A stretch of 64,000 bases of DNA. It comes from DATBLE01 sp963841405. Lineage in GTDB: Bacteria; Actinomycetota; Thermoleophilia; Gaiellales; Gaiellaceae. The DNA is taken from positions 62,001-126,000 of the forward strand of contig CAWJCM010000004.1 of the NCBI GenBank assembly GCA_963841405.1, given 5' to 3'. The translations under genes and the position numbers were made by a program. The notes beneath the pieces were generated by a model. It did no database searches. It was not told the origin of the DNA and worked only from the letters and a program-made list of their open reading frames with translations. Within the stretch, counting starts at the first letter, position 1. Every line of letters begins with the position of its first letter. Positions 43,890 to 52,600 of this stretch are shown here, in pieces.

Positions 43890-45491
43890 ATGGTGATCTT
43901 CGAGTTCGGCACCCGCCAGGAGCTCCAGCTGCTCGGGCTGCTGGTCGCCGGCGCTGCGCTGCTGATCCTGGCCGGGCCGCTGCGGATCCCCTACCCGATC
44001 CTGCTCGTGCTCGGTGGGCTGCTGCTCGCCTTCGGGCCCGGCGTGCCGAAGGTGACGATGCCGCCGGAGGTCGTCCTCGTCGGGATCCTGCCGCCGCTCC
44101 TGTACCAGGCGGCGTACGCGACGGGCCTGCGCGAGCTGCGGCGGAACCTGCGGCCGATCTCGCTGCTCGCCGTCGGCCTGGTCCTGCTCACGACCTGCGG
44201 CGTCGCCGTGGTCGCGCACGCGATCACCGACCTCGGCTGGGCGGAGGCGTTCGTCCTGGGCGCGGTCGTCTCGCCGACCGATCCGATCGCGGCCACCTCG
44301 ATCGGGCGCCGGCTCGGGGTCCCCCGGAGGCTGATCGACATCATCGAGGGCGAGAGCCTCGTCAACGACGGCACCGCGCTCGTGCTCCTGCGCACCGCGA
44401 TCGTGGCCGCGGTCGCCGGCACGTTCTCCGTCTGGGACGCCGGCTGGCACCTGGCCCTCAACATCGTCGGCGGAATCGCGGTCGGCCTCGCGGTCGGCTA
44501 CCCGATCCGGCGCGTGCGGCGCATGCTCGACAACCCTCCGCTCGAGGTGACGATCGCCTTCCTGACCGGCTACTTCGCCTTCCTGCCCGCCTCGGCGCTC
44601 GACGTCTCCGGCGTGCTCGCGGTCGTCACCGCCGGCATCTACATGGGCTGGTACACGCCCGAGCTGACGACGGTACAGACCCGGCTGCAGGGAGAGGGCT
44701 TCTGGAGCGTGCTCACGTTCCTGCTCAACGTGCTCCTCTTCGGCCTGGTCGGCCTGCAGCTGCGGCCCGTGTTGGACGGGCTCTCGGGTCACGGCGGCGC
44801 GTCGCTCGTCGGCGACGCGGCGCTGATCGTCCTCGCGGTGATCGCGCTCCGGATCGCCTGGGTCTTTCCTGCGACGTACCTCCCGCGCTGGCTCGTCCAG
44901 CGCGTGCGCGAGCACGATCCCTCGCCGCCCTGGCGCTACCCGGCCTTCATCGCGTGGAACGGCATGCGCGGGGCGGTGACGATCGCGGCCGCGCTGATCG
45001 TCCCGCTGCGGACCGACGCCGGCGCGCCGCTCCCGGGCCGCGACCTGATCGTCTTCTTCTCCTTCGCGGTGGTGCTGGCGACGCTCGTCGGCCAGGGCCT
45101 GTCGCTGCCGCTGGTGATCCGCGCGCTGCGGCTGGAGGAGGACGACGGCGGCGCCGAGGAGGAGGAGGCGCAGGCCCGGATCCGCGCGGCCGAGGCGGCG
45201 CTCGAGCGGCTCGAAGAGCTCGAGAGCGAGGTCTGGGTGCGCGACGACACGGTCGAGCGGCTCCGCGGCCTGTACCGGTTCCGGATCGACCGCTTCAACG
45301 CGAGGGCCGACCCGGACGGCGACGGGAAGATCGAGAAGCGGTCGGTGAAATACCAGAAGCTGCGCCGCGAGCTGCTCGAGGCCGAGCGCCATGCAGTGGT
45401 GGAGATGCGCAACACCGGCGAGATCAGCGACGAGGTGATGCGCCAAGTCGAGCGCGACCTCGACCTCGAGGTGTCACGGCTCGACCGCTGA
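43890..45491 (+). CDS. Na+/H+ antiporter, CPA1 family, with C-terminal regulatory tail
   Basis: 533 residues with 12 membrane helices. AVVSPTDPIAATSI and GESLVNDGTALVLLR are the CPA1 signature with the Asp pair of the ion site. The tail after about residue 415 is charged and helical (EEEEAQARIRAAEAALERLEELES...), probably cytosolic. It is preceded by 34 bp after the MFS stop, so the two may share a transcript. Confidence 0.93.
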   Translation: MVIFEFGTRQELQLLGLLVAGAALLILAGPLRIPYPILLVLGGLLLAFGPGVPKVTMPPEVVLVGILPPLLYQAAYATGLRELRRNLRPISLLAVGLVLLTTCGVAVVAHAITDLGWAEAFVLGAVVSPTDPIAATSIGRRLGVPRRLIDIIEGESLVNDGTALVLLRTAIVAAVAGTFSVWDAGWHLALNIVGGIAVGLAVGYPIRRVRRMLDNPPLEVTIAFLTGYFAFLPASALDVSGVLAVVTAGIYMGWYTPELTTVQTRLQGEGFWSVLTFLLNVLLFGLVGLQLRPVLDGLSGHGGASLVGDAALIVLAVIALRIAWVFPATYLPRWLVQRVREHDPSPPWRYPAFIAWNGMRGAVTIAAALIVPLRTDAGAPLPGRDLIVFFSFAVVLATLVGQGLSLPLVIRALRLEEDDGGAEEEEAQARIRAAEAALERLEELESEVWVRDDTVERLRGLYRFRIDRFNARADPDGDGKIEKRSVKYQKLRRELLEAERHAVVEMRNTGEISDEVMRQVERDLDLEVSRLDR

Positions 45492-45625
45492 GGCGCTCCG
45501 GCCTGTCGGCGCGTCCGTAATTCCCGTTCCGTACTAATGACCGAGAAGCTTGGACACTCGGAGGAGCAGGACGGCAGCTAGTTGCTCTACGTGGGGTCGA
45601 CCGAGTATCATGCTACGTTTTACTC

Positions 45626-45898
45626 ATGCAGCGACGAGTAAAGCGGAGAGCGGGGTTCACGCGCTTGTCTTCGAAGCGGCAGATCACCCTGCCGCTCGTC
45701 GTCGTCGAGCGGGCCGGCCTCAGGGTCGGGGAGGAGCTCGCCGTCGAGGCCGACGACGAGGGCCGGGTGGTCGTCTCCCGCTCCCCGGGGGAGACCGTCG
45801 GTGACCGCCGCCGGCGCGCGCTCGAGCGCGCCTCGGGCGCCCTCCCTGGTGTCTGGCCCGCCGGCTCGGTCGACGACTTGCGCGACGAGTGGCGCTGA
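45626..45898 (+). CDS. AbrB/SpoVT-type antitoxin
   Basis: 90 residues. The swapped-hairpin core is LSSKRQITLPLVVVERAGLRVGEELAVEADDEGRVVVSR; the tail binds the toxin. It overlaps the PIN gene by 10 nt. The region just upstream (45600-45625) is A/T-richer and may hold its operator. Confidence 0.85.
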   Translation: MQRRVKRRAGFTRLSSKRQITLPLVVVERAGLRVGEELAVEADDEGRVVVSRSPGETVGDRRRRALERASGALPGVWPAGSVDDLRDEWR

Positions 45899-46284
45899 TC
45901 GCCCTCGACGCGAGCGTGCTGATCGCGCTCCTCGACCCGAACGACCCGCACCACCAGCAGGCTCGTGCGTGCCTCGACGCGCACGCAGACGACGATCTGC
46001 GCATCCCCGCGCACACGCTCGCGGAAGCGCTCGTGCACCCGGCTCGCGCCGGGAAGGAGCGCGCCGCTCGTCGGCTGATCGCCGGCCTCGAGATCGCAGT
46101 CGACCCGATCGACGAGGAGGTCGCTGTGGCCGCGGCCAGGCTTCGAGCCCGGCACGGCCCCGCGCTCCGGCTGCCCGACGCCCTCGTGATCGCCTACGCG
46201 GACGTGAGCAAGGCGAAGAGCGTTCTGACTGCCGACGCGCGCTGGATCGGGTTGAGCCGCCGGGTCGAGCTCGTGGGCACCTGA
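45889..46284 (+). CDS. PIN-domain toxin (VapC-like)
   Basis: 131 residues from GTG 45889 (ALIALDASVLIALLDPND ... TLAEALVHPARAG ... LPDALVIAYADVSKAKSVLTADARW). The acidic residues Asp, Glu, Asp, Asp of the metal site are present. It is a second type II module of the window, unrelated in antitoxin type to that at 1.4 kb. Confidence 0.87.
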   Translation: MALIALDASVLIALLDPNDPHHQQARACLDAHADDDLRIPAHTLAEALVHPARAGKERAARRLIAGLEIAVDPIDEEVAVAAARLRARHGPALRLPDALVIAYADVSKAKSVLTADARWIGLSRRVELVGT

Positions 46285-46362
46285 CCCGAATCGATTGCTG
46301 GGGTCGGGCATCGGATGGGTGAAGGCAGACCTGGCACACGAGCTCACGTCGGCCCCGACCTT

Positions 46363-48045
46363 CTATTGCGGCGACGGCGCGTCGGTTGCCGCCACCTCGC
46401 GCAGGTACTGGTGCACGAACGCGATCGCCATGCTGCCCTCGCCGACGGCGGCGGCGACGCGCTTGACCGGGCCGAGGCGGACGTCGCCGCAGGCAAAGGT
46501 CCCCGGCACGCTGGTCTCGAGCAGGTACGGATCGCGCTCGAGCTCCCAGCGACCGGCCGCGCGCAGCTCCGGGCCGGTCAGCACGTAGCCGTGGCGGTCG
46601 AGCGCGATCTCGGGCGGCAGCCATGCGGTCTCGGCGTCGGCGCCGATCAGGATGAAGAGCCCGCCCGACTCCAGCCGGGTCGTCTCGCCCGTGGACGAGT
46701 CGTGGACGTCGATCGCCCCCAACGCATCGTCGCCGTGCAACGCAATGACCTCGGTGCGGGCGAGGACGCCGATGTTCGAGCGCGAGGCGAGCTGGTCGAT
46801 CAGGTAGCGCGACATGCCCTTCTCCAGGCCGTCGCCGCGGCAGAGGAGGGTGACGGTCCGTGCGTGCGTGGAGAAGTGCAGCGCCGCCTGCCCGGCCGAG
46901 TTTCCCGCGCCGACGATGTGGACGTCCAGCCCGTGCGTGCTGGGGGCCTCCCCGCGTGCGGCCCCGTACGAGACGCCCTTGCCGAGCAGCCGCTCGCAGC
47001 CGTCGACCGGCAGCTTCCGCCAGGAGACCCCGCACGCGAGGATGATCGTGCGCGCGCGCAGGACGTCGCCGCCGTCGAGGTGCACCTGCCGGGCGGCGGC
47101 GTCCAGCCGTTCGATCGTCCGGGTGACGAGGATCTCCGCGCCGAGCCTGCGGGCCTGCTTGAACGCGCGGTCGGCCAGCTCCTCTCCGGACACGCCCGAG
47201 GGGAAGCCCAGGTAGTTCTCGATCCGCGTCGACGCGCCCGCCTGGCCGCCCGGCGCCTCCCGCTCGATCACGATCGTGCGCAGGCCTTCCGACGCCCCGT
47301 ACACGCCGGCCGCCAGCCCGGCCGGGCCGGCGCCGATCACGACCGTGTCGTACTCCGCATGCTGCGGCTCGGTCTCCAGGCCGAGCAGCTCGGCCACGCG
47401 GCGCAGCTGCGGCCGCACCACAGTCTTGCCGTCGACGACGCGGACCGTGGGGCAATCGTCCGCGGGCGGCAACGGGCCGCCCCACTGCTCGACGGCGTCC
47501 GGCGCGTCCGGCTGGACCCAGGCGAAGCTGATCTGGTTGCGGTCGAGGAAGTGGCGCAGGGCCGAGCAGGCGGGGTCCAGCCGGTGGCCGACCACGACCG
47601 CGCGGGGCGGCGACGGCTCGGCGGCGAGCCCCTGCAGCCCGGACGCGCCGCCGATGCGGTGGCTCGCCAGCTTGCCGACCTCCCTGCCGACATCCGGCTC
47701 GAGCGCGACCACGGCGTGGTAGTCGTGCGGCTCGACCCGCATCACCCTCGACCGCTCCGCTGCCCGGAACCCGGCCGGGAACACGGTGCCGAGCGTGATC
47801 GGCACCTCGCCGAAGATGTCGCCGGGGAGGCGCTCGCCGACCACCTGCTCGATCCCGTCGACGAGCTTGACCGCCTCGATCCGTCCGTCGAGCACGGCGA
47901 AGAGGGCGCGCCCGCTGCCCTCGGGAGCGGCCCACTCGTCCGGCACGAGGCTGATGTCGGCCGCGACGCGGGAGAGCCGCTCGCGCGCGCCGGCGTCGAG
48001 CCCGGCGAAGATCGCCACCTCCCGGATCTCGTCCGGCGTCACCAT
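46363..48045 (-). CDS. Cyclic-nucleotide-binding / thioredoxin-reductase-like fusion without the CxxC pair
   Basis: 560 residues. Residues about 1-120 are a cNMP/CRP-like beta-roll (RALFAVLDGRIEAVKL ... PGDIFGEVPITLG). A linker with a redox-like region follows, then an FAD/NAD(P) oxidoreductase: VIGAGPAGLAAGVYGASEGL (FAD), VHIVGAGNSAGQAALHFS (NAD(P)), GTFACGDVRLGPVKRVAAAVGEGSMA. The thioredoxin-reductase CxxC is replaced: the loop reads GVSYGAARGEAP. It cannot work as a normal thioredoxin reductase. Confidence 0.85.
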   Translation of the reverse strand: MVTPDEIREVAIFAGLDAGARERLSRVAADISLVPDEWAAPEGSGRALFAVLDGRIEAVKLVDGIEQVVGERLPGDIFGEVPITLGTVFPAGFRAAERSRVMRVEPHDYHAVVALEPDVGREVGKLASHRIGGASGLQGLAAEPSPPRAVVVGHRLDPACSALRHFLDRNQISFAWVQPDAPDAVEQWGGPLPPADDCPTVRVVDGKTVVRPQLRRVAELLGLETEPQHAEYDTVVIGAGPAGLAAGVYGASEGLRTIVIEREAPGGQAGASTRIENYLGFPSGVSGEELADRAFKQARRLGAEILVTRTIERLDAAARQVHLDGGDVLRARTIILACGVSWRKLPVDGCERLLGKGVSYGAARGEAPSTHGLDVHIVGAGNSAGQAALHFSTHARTVTLLCRGDGLEKGMSRYLIDQLASRSNIGVLARTEVIALHGDDALGAIDVHDSSTGETTRLESGGLFILIGADAETAWLPPEIALDRHGYVLTGPELRAAGRWELERDPYLLETSVPGTFACGDVRLGPVKRVAAAVGEGSMAIAFVHQYLREVAATDAPSPQ

Positions 48046-48099
48046 GCGGAGAACGCTACGCCGTCACGGCCGGCGGCGCAGCCTGGGCCGCGCGCTCGG

Positions 48100-49272
48100 T
48101 CACGCCGGGGGCGCGTGGGCTTCGCCGGGCTGACCGGCCGCCGCCTTCGCCTGTCTGAGGTCCTGCGTGATGTGCACGGCGGCGGAGGTCAGGGGCGCGG
48201 CGAGAACCAGGCCGATCATCCCGAAGATGCAGCCGGCGCCGATCGTCAGGATCAGCACCGCAAGGGGGTGCAGGTGCAGCGCGGAGCCCATCGCGAACGG
48301 CTGGAAGATGTTCTGGAGCAGCCCGTTCGCGAGGATCACGATCACGAGCATGATCAGCGCCTTGGTCGTCCCTTCGGCGCCGAGGGCGATCAGCACGGCG
48401 AACGCGCCGGACACGAACGCGCCGATGTACGGGATATACGCGGTGACCACCGTGACGATCGCGATCGTCCCCGCGAGCGGTACGCCCAGGAGGAGCGCGC
48501 CGACGCCCACCACCACGCCGTTGAAGACGGCGACGATCGTCACGCCGAGGAAGTAGCCGCGCAGCGAACGGAGCACCCCGCCGGTGACCGTCTGTGCGAC
48601 CTTCGGCGGCAGCCCCATGTGCCCGTCGATCCAGCGCCGCAGGGTCGGCCCGTCCTTGAGGAAGAAGAAGACGCCGAGCATCGCGAAGGAGAGCGCGAAG
48701 GCGAGCGACGCAAGGCCCCGGATGCCGTTGAGGATGCCCTGCGTCAGGGTCGAGATGACGTCCGGCGTCGTGGTGGTCACGTGGTTCTCGGCGCTCGACA
48801 CGCCGGCCTCGTCGACGCCGAGGTCGGAGAGCCAGTTGCCGATCTTCCCGACGGCCGCGCTCGCGTTGCCGGCGATGTCGTCCCGCTGCGCGCGCAGCCC
48901 TCCGAGCACGACGACGACGACCGCGACCGCAATCGCGATGACCAGGAGGAGCACGATCACCGCGCCGACCGCCCGGGGGACCCGGTGCCGTTGCAGCGCC
49001 CCGACGAGCGGCGAGGCGACCGTGGCCACGATCCCCGCCGCGACCATCGGCCCGCCGATCGTGTACGTGGCGCCGAGCAGCCAGGTGACTGCGGCCAGAA
49101 GGAGGAGCACGCCGACGAGCAGCCAGGCCGTGCGGCCGAGGTCGCGCAGCCAGCGCGGCGACGCGAAGACGGTGGACAGCTCCGCGAGCTGGGCGGAGCC
49201 GATCGCCGGCGTGTCCGCGGAGGCCGCCGGGTGGGTCGGAGGATGGATCCGCTGCCAGAACCGCAGGTTCAC
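48100..49272 (-). CDS. AI-2E (PerM) family permease
   Basis: 390 residues from GTG 49272 (NLRFWQRIHPPTHP...), with about eight helices: TAWLLVGVLLLLAAVTWLLG, VGAVIVLLLVIAIAVAVVVVVLG, the large extracellular segment, LRSLRGYFLGVTIVAVFNGVVVGVGALLLG, VTAYIPYIGAFVSGAFA. The family exports or exchanges small molecules or ions; the name does not prove an AI-2 role. Confidence 0.88.
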   Translation of the reverse strand: MNLRFWQRIHPPTHPAASADTPAIGSAQLAELSTVFASPRWLRDLGRTAWLLVGVLLLLAAVTWLLGATYTIGGPMVAAGIVATVASPLVGALQRHRVPRAVGAVIVLLLVIAIAVAVVVVVLGGLRAQRDDIAGNASAAVGKIGNWLSDLGVDEAGVSSAENHVTTTTPDVISTLTQGILNGIRGLASLAFALSFAMLGVFFFLKDGPTLRRWIDGHMGLPPKVAQTVTGGVLRSLRGYFLGVTIVAVFNGVVVGVGALLLGVPLAGTIAIVTVVTAYIPYIGAFVSGAFAVLIALGAEGTTKALIMLVIVILANGLLQNIFQPFAMGSALHLHPLAVLILTIGAGCIFGMIGLVLAAPLTSAAVHITQDLRQAKAAAGQPGEAHAPPA

Positions 49273-49349
49273 GTCTGCCCGGACCGTGCCGCCACGGGCA
49301 GGAAGGTACTCCCGGGGTCGGTCGCCACAGGATCCGTCGCTGCGTTTCA

Positions 49350-49375
49350 GGGTCTGACCCGCAGGGTCTGACCCC
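49350..49375. repeat. Tandem copies of a GGGTCTGACCC palindrome
   Basis: Two near-palindromic GGGTCTGACCC units (49350-49360, 49364-49375) in the gap between the BBE oxidase stop and the AI-2E permease start. Such units are known as dispersed intergenic repeats in some bacterial groups. Not a clear terminator. Confidence 0.5.
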
Positions 49376-49457
49376 GCCGGGTGGCGGCACAACCGTCCCC
49401 ACGAGCGGAGCGGGTCGCCGCGGGGCTCCCGCAGGCCCCGTCGGCGACCCGTCGCGC

Positions 49458-50873
49458 CTACGACGCCGGCGTGATGTTCAGGTTCATCCGGAACAGGTTG
49501 TCCGGGTCGTACTCGGCCTTCAGCCGTGCCAGCCGCTCGTAGTTCGCGCCGTAGCCGGCGCGGACGAGGTCTTCCTTCTCCTCGCCCAGCCCCGGGAAGT
49601 TGAGGTAGAGGCCGCCCGTGGAGTGCTTGTCCATCGCGTTCCAGAACTCGCGGCCCCAGGCAATCGCCTCGTCGCTCTGGGCCGGGTCGGTCCAGCTGGC
49701 CTCGCCGGTGACCAGGAAGCCGGCGTCGCGGCCGCCGTAGGCGGTGTCGGATTCGCCGACGCGGCTCATCGCCCCGCCGTGGTGCCAGATGACGATGTCC
49801 GTGAGCGGCGTCGGGCGCCGCTCGCCGTAACCGACGATCTCGTCGATCGCGGCGTCGGTGAGCGTGGCCAGCGCCTTCGACTTCCAGTAGTAAAGCCCGC
49901 CCTTGGGAAACAGTGCGTCGAAGCTGCTCTGGAGCCCGAGCCACGGCCAGGGGCCGCTCAGGTCGATCAGCGGTGTGCCGAGCTCGCGGAGCGGCTGCAC
50001 CACTGGCTCGCCGTCCTCCGGAGAGCCCGAGTAGACGGCGGCGATGATGCAGACCGGGGCGCCGTGGTGCTCGACCGGAAACGGCTCGCCCGGCGCGACG
50101 CTCCAGCAGATCGCGATCGAGCTGAGCTCGTCCGGTGCCGAGGCCATGTGGTCGCGCCAGGCCGGAATCACCGTCCGGGCCTGCTCCAGGGGGTAGAAGA
50201 TCGCGCCGACCATCACCTGCGGCCCGACCGGGTGGGCCTGGAACTCGAACGACGTGACCACCCCGAAGTTGCTTCCGGCTCCGCGCGCGGCCCAGAACAG
50301 GTCCGCGTTCTCGGTCGCGCTCGCCCGCCGCAGCTGCCCGCCGGCCGTGACGATGTCGACCGACAACAGGTTGTCGATCGAGAGGCCATACTTCCGCCGG
50401 AGATGGCCGATGCCTCCGTGCAGGGTCAGGCCGCCGATGCCCGTGGTGGAGACGACTCCGCCGGGGACCGCCAGGCCGAAGAGCTGCGACTCGCGGTCGC
50501 AGTCGCCCCAGGTGGCGCCGCCCTCGGCCCGGACGATGCCCGTGGCCGGGTCGACGTGCACGCCGCGCATCCGCGACAGGTCGATCACGACGCCGTCGTC
50601 GTTGACGGCGTTGCCCGCGACGTTGTGGCCGCCGCCCTTGATCGACAGCGGCAGCCGGTGCTCGCGGGCGAAGTCGACTGCGTCGACGACGTCCGCTGCC
50701 CCGCTGCACTGCACGATCAGCGCCGGCCTGCGGTCGATCAGTCCGTTCCAGATCGCCCTCGCCTCGTCGTATCCGCGCTCCCCGGGCCGGAGCATCCGTC
50801 CGCGGATCCCCGCGGCGAAGGCGTCGACCGCTTCCGCGTCGAGGCCGGCCTCTACCGGTGGTGCACTCGCCAT
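49458..50873 (-). CDS. Berberine-bridge-enzyme-like FAD oxidase
   Basis: 471 residues from ATG 50873 with GGAGGAGG 6 nt upstream. FAD_binding_4 domain: LPLSIKGGGHNVAGNAVNDDGVVIDLSRM (His for covalent FAD), VSTTGIGGLTLHGGIGHLRRKYGLSIDN. The C-terminal BBE box is NAMDKHSTGGLYLNFPGL ... NYERLARLKAEYDPDNLFRMNLNI. Family members oxidise sugars or alkaloids; the substrate is not visible. Confidence 0.92.
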   Translation of the reverse strand: MASAPPVEAGLDAEAVDAFAAGIRGRMLRPGERGYDEARAIWNGLIDRRPALIVQCSGAADVVDAVDFAREHRLPLSIKGGGHNVAGNAVNDDGVVIDLSRMRGVHVDPATGIVRAEGGATWGDCDRESQLFGLAVPGGVVSTTGIGGLTLHGGIGHLRRKYGLSIDNLLSVDIVTAGGQLRRASATENADLFWAARGAGSNFGVVTSFEFQAHPVGPQVMVGAIFYPLEQARTVIPAWRDHMASAPDELSSIAICWSVAPGEPFPVEHHGAPVCIIAAVYSGSPEDGEPVVQPLRELGTPLIDLSGPWPWLGLQSSFDALFPKGGLYYWKSKALATLTDAAIDEIVGYGERRPTPLTDIVIWHHGGAMSRVGESDTAYGGRDAGFLVTGEASWTDPAQSDEAIAWGREFWNAMDKHSTGGLYLNFPGLGEEKEDLVRAGYGANYERLARLKAEYDPDNLFRMNLNITPAS

Positions 50874-51015
50874 GCTCAACCTCCTCCTGCCGTCTCCCGG
50901 CGTCCACTGTTGTGACATTGTCGCCTATACGGGCGTTCCGTCCTTTCGGTTGCCCGGACCGCCGAAGGAGCTCGTTCGTTTCATCGATCGCGGGCCGTGG
51001 AAGCCCGAGCAGGCG

Positions 51016-52026
51016 ATGTCGATCAGGCTGCGGGGTCGGAAGGATCAGCAAGCCGAGGCGTCGGGGGACGTAGCCGCCGGCCCGCAGCCCCAGCCCGAGC
51101 ACGAGGAGCCGCGGCTGGCCGATCCGACGCCGGCGAAGCTCTCCGGCCGCGACTACCTCGCCATTCTCAAGCGGGCGCTCAAGGAGGTCGGCGCCGACAA
51201 CCTGACGAACATCGCCGCCGCGCTCGCGTACTACGCTTTCCTGGCGATCCCGTCGGTGCTGATGGTCGCGGTCGGCATCTTCGCGCTCGTCGGCGACCCG
51301 AGCGACGCGAGCGGGCTGGTCGACCGGCTCGGCACCGTCCTCCCCGAGCAGGCGCAGGAGCTGGTTCGGTCCAGCCTCGCGAACGTCACGGACAACTCGA
51401 GCACGGGGATCAGCGTGCTGGTGGTCGGCGTTCTGCTCGCGCTCTGGACGCTGACGGGCGCGATGCAGACGTTGATGTGGGGGCTCAACGTCGCCTACGA
51501 CCGGGACGAGACGCGCGGGTTCGTGCGCAAACGGGTGACGGCGCTGACCATGGTCTGCTTCGCCGGGCTCGGCGTCCTGCTCATCTTCGGGCTGCTCGTG
51601 CTCGGCCCGCACATCACGCGCTGGATCGGCGACGCCGTCGGCCAGCAGGGGCTCGTCACCTGGCTGTGGTGGACGGCGCAGTGGCCGATCCTGATCGTCG
51701 GGCTGCTGATCGCCTTCGCCGGCATGTACTTCCTCGGCCCGAACGTCGAGCACCCGCGCTGGCAGTTCCTCACCTTCGGTGCGGTGTTCGGGATCGTCGT
51801 GTGGCTCGCGCTCTCCGGGCTGTTCGCCTTCTACGCGAGCAGGTTCGGCTCGTACAACAAGACCTGGGGCGCGCTCGCAGCGGTCGTGATCATGCTCACC
51901 TGGCTGTGGCTGACCTCCCTGGCGCTCCTCGTCGGCGCGGAGGTCAACGCCGAGGCCGAGCGCTCCCGCGAGCTGCGCCGCGGCGAGCCCGCCGAGCGCG
52001 AGCTGCAGGCGCCGGCGAAGGCGTAG
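51016..52026 (+). CDS. YihY/BrkB-family membrane protein
   Basis: 336 residues. A charged N-terminus is followed by LTNIAAALAYYAFLAIPSVLMVAVGIFALVG and about six helices. NKTWGALAAVVIMLTWLWLTSLALLVGAEVNAEAER is the family signature. Formerly annotated as RNase BN; the present view is a membrane transport protein of unknown cargo. It is divergent from the BBE oxidase. Confidence 0.9.
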   Translation: MSIRLRGRKDQQAEASGDVAAGPQPQPEHEEPRLADPTPAKLSGRDYLAILKRALKEVGADNLTNIAAALAYYAFLAIPSVLMVAVGIFALVGDPSDASGLVDRLGTVLPEQAQELVRSSLANVTDNSSTGISVLVVGVLLALWTLTGAMQTLMWGLNVAYDRDETRGFVRKRVTALTMVCFAGLGVLLIFGLLVLGPHITRWIGDAVGQQGLVTWLWWTAQWPILIVGLLIAFAGMYFLGPNVEHPRWQFLTFGAVFGIVVWLALSGLFAFYASRFGSYNKTWGALAAVVIMLTWLWLTSLALLVGAEVNAEAERSRELRRGEPAERELQAPAKA

Positions 52027-52136
52027 CCGCGTCGAAAAGGGGCGCTCCGTCCGGCCCGCCTGTCTTGCTGACGGAGCAGGACCTGTGCCATGGTCCTCGA
52101 AAGAGCGCATTCGTCAATCGTCCTCGGAGGCCTCGC

Positions 52137-52592
52137 ATGGATCATCTGAAAGCGATGAGCCGCTCGTCCCACCTGATCGCCTGGGGTGGCCTGCTGCTCT
52201 TCATCTTCCTGTTCTTCGACTGGCAGCAGGTCAGCACGCCCTTCGGAAGCGCGGGCCGCAGCGGCTGGCACGGGTGGGGGGTGCTCGTGGGCATCCTGAC
52301 CATCGCGCTCGTGGCCTGGGAGGCGATGCAGATCTTCGCCGTCAAGCTGGAGCTGCCGTTCAAGGCGGCGCTGCTCACCGTCGGCCTGGCGGCCGGCGTG
52401 CTGCTCTTCACGATCATCAAGTTCCTGGTCGACAACGAGTTCCGGCACTGGCCGGCCTGGGTCGGGCTGATCCTCGCGATCGTGATCGCGGTCGGCGGCT
52501 ATCTTCGGTACGCCGGCGACGAGCCCACCGAGGTCAACCTCTCCAAGGCGCCGCCCGAGGCGCCGCCGCCGGCCGAGCCGCCGGCCGCGTAG
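52137..52592 (+). CDS. Hypothetical four-helix membrane protein
   Basis: 151 residues. Helices are LIAWGGLLLFIFLFFDWQQV, WGVLVGILTIALVAWEAMQIF, FKAALLTVGLAAGVLLFTIIKFLV and WPAWVGLILAIVIAVGGYLRYA. The proline/alanine-rich tail is cytosolic. It lies 110 bp after the YihY gene. No recognised family. Confidence 0.7.
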   Translation: MDHLKAMSRSSHLIAWGGLLLFIFLFFDWQQVSTPFGSAGRSGWHGWGVLVGILTIALVAWEAMQIFAVKLELPFKAALLTVGLAAGVLLFTIIKFLVDNEFRHWPAWVGLILAIVIAVGGYLRYAGDEPTEVNLSKAPPEAPPPAEPPAA

Positions 52593-52600
52593 AGGCGGTC

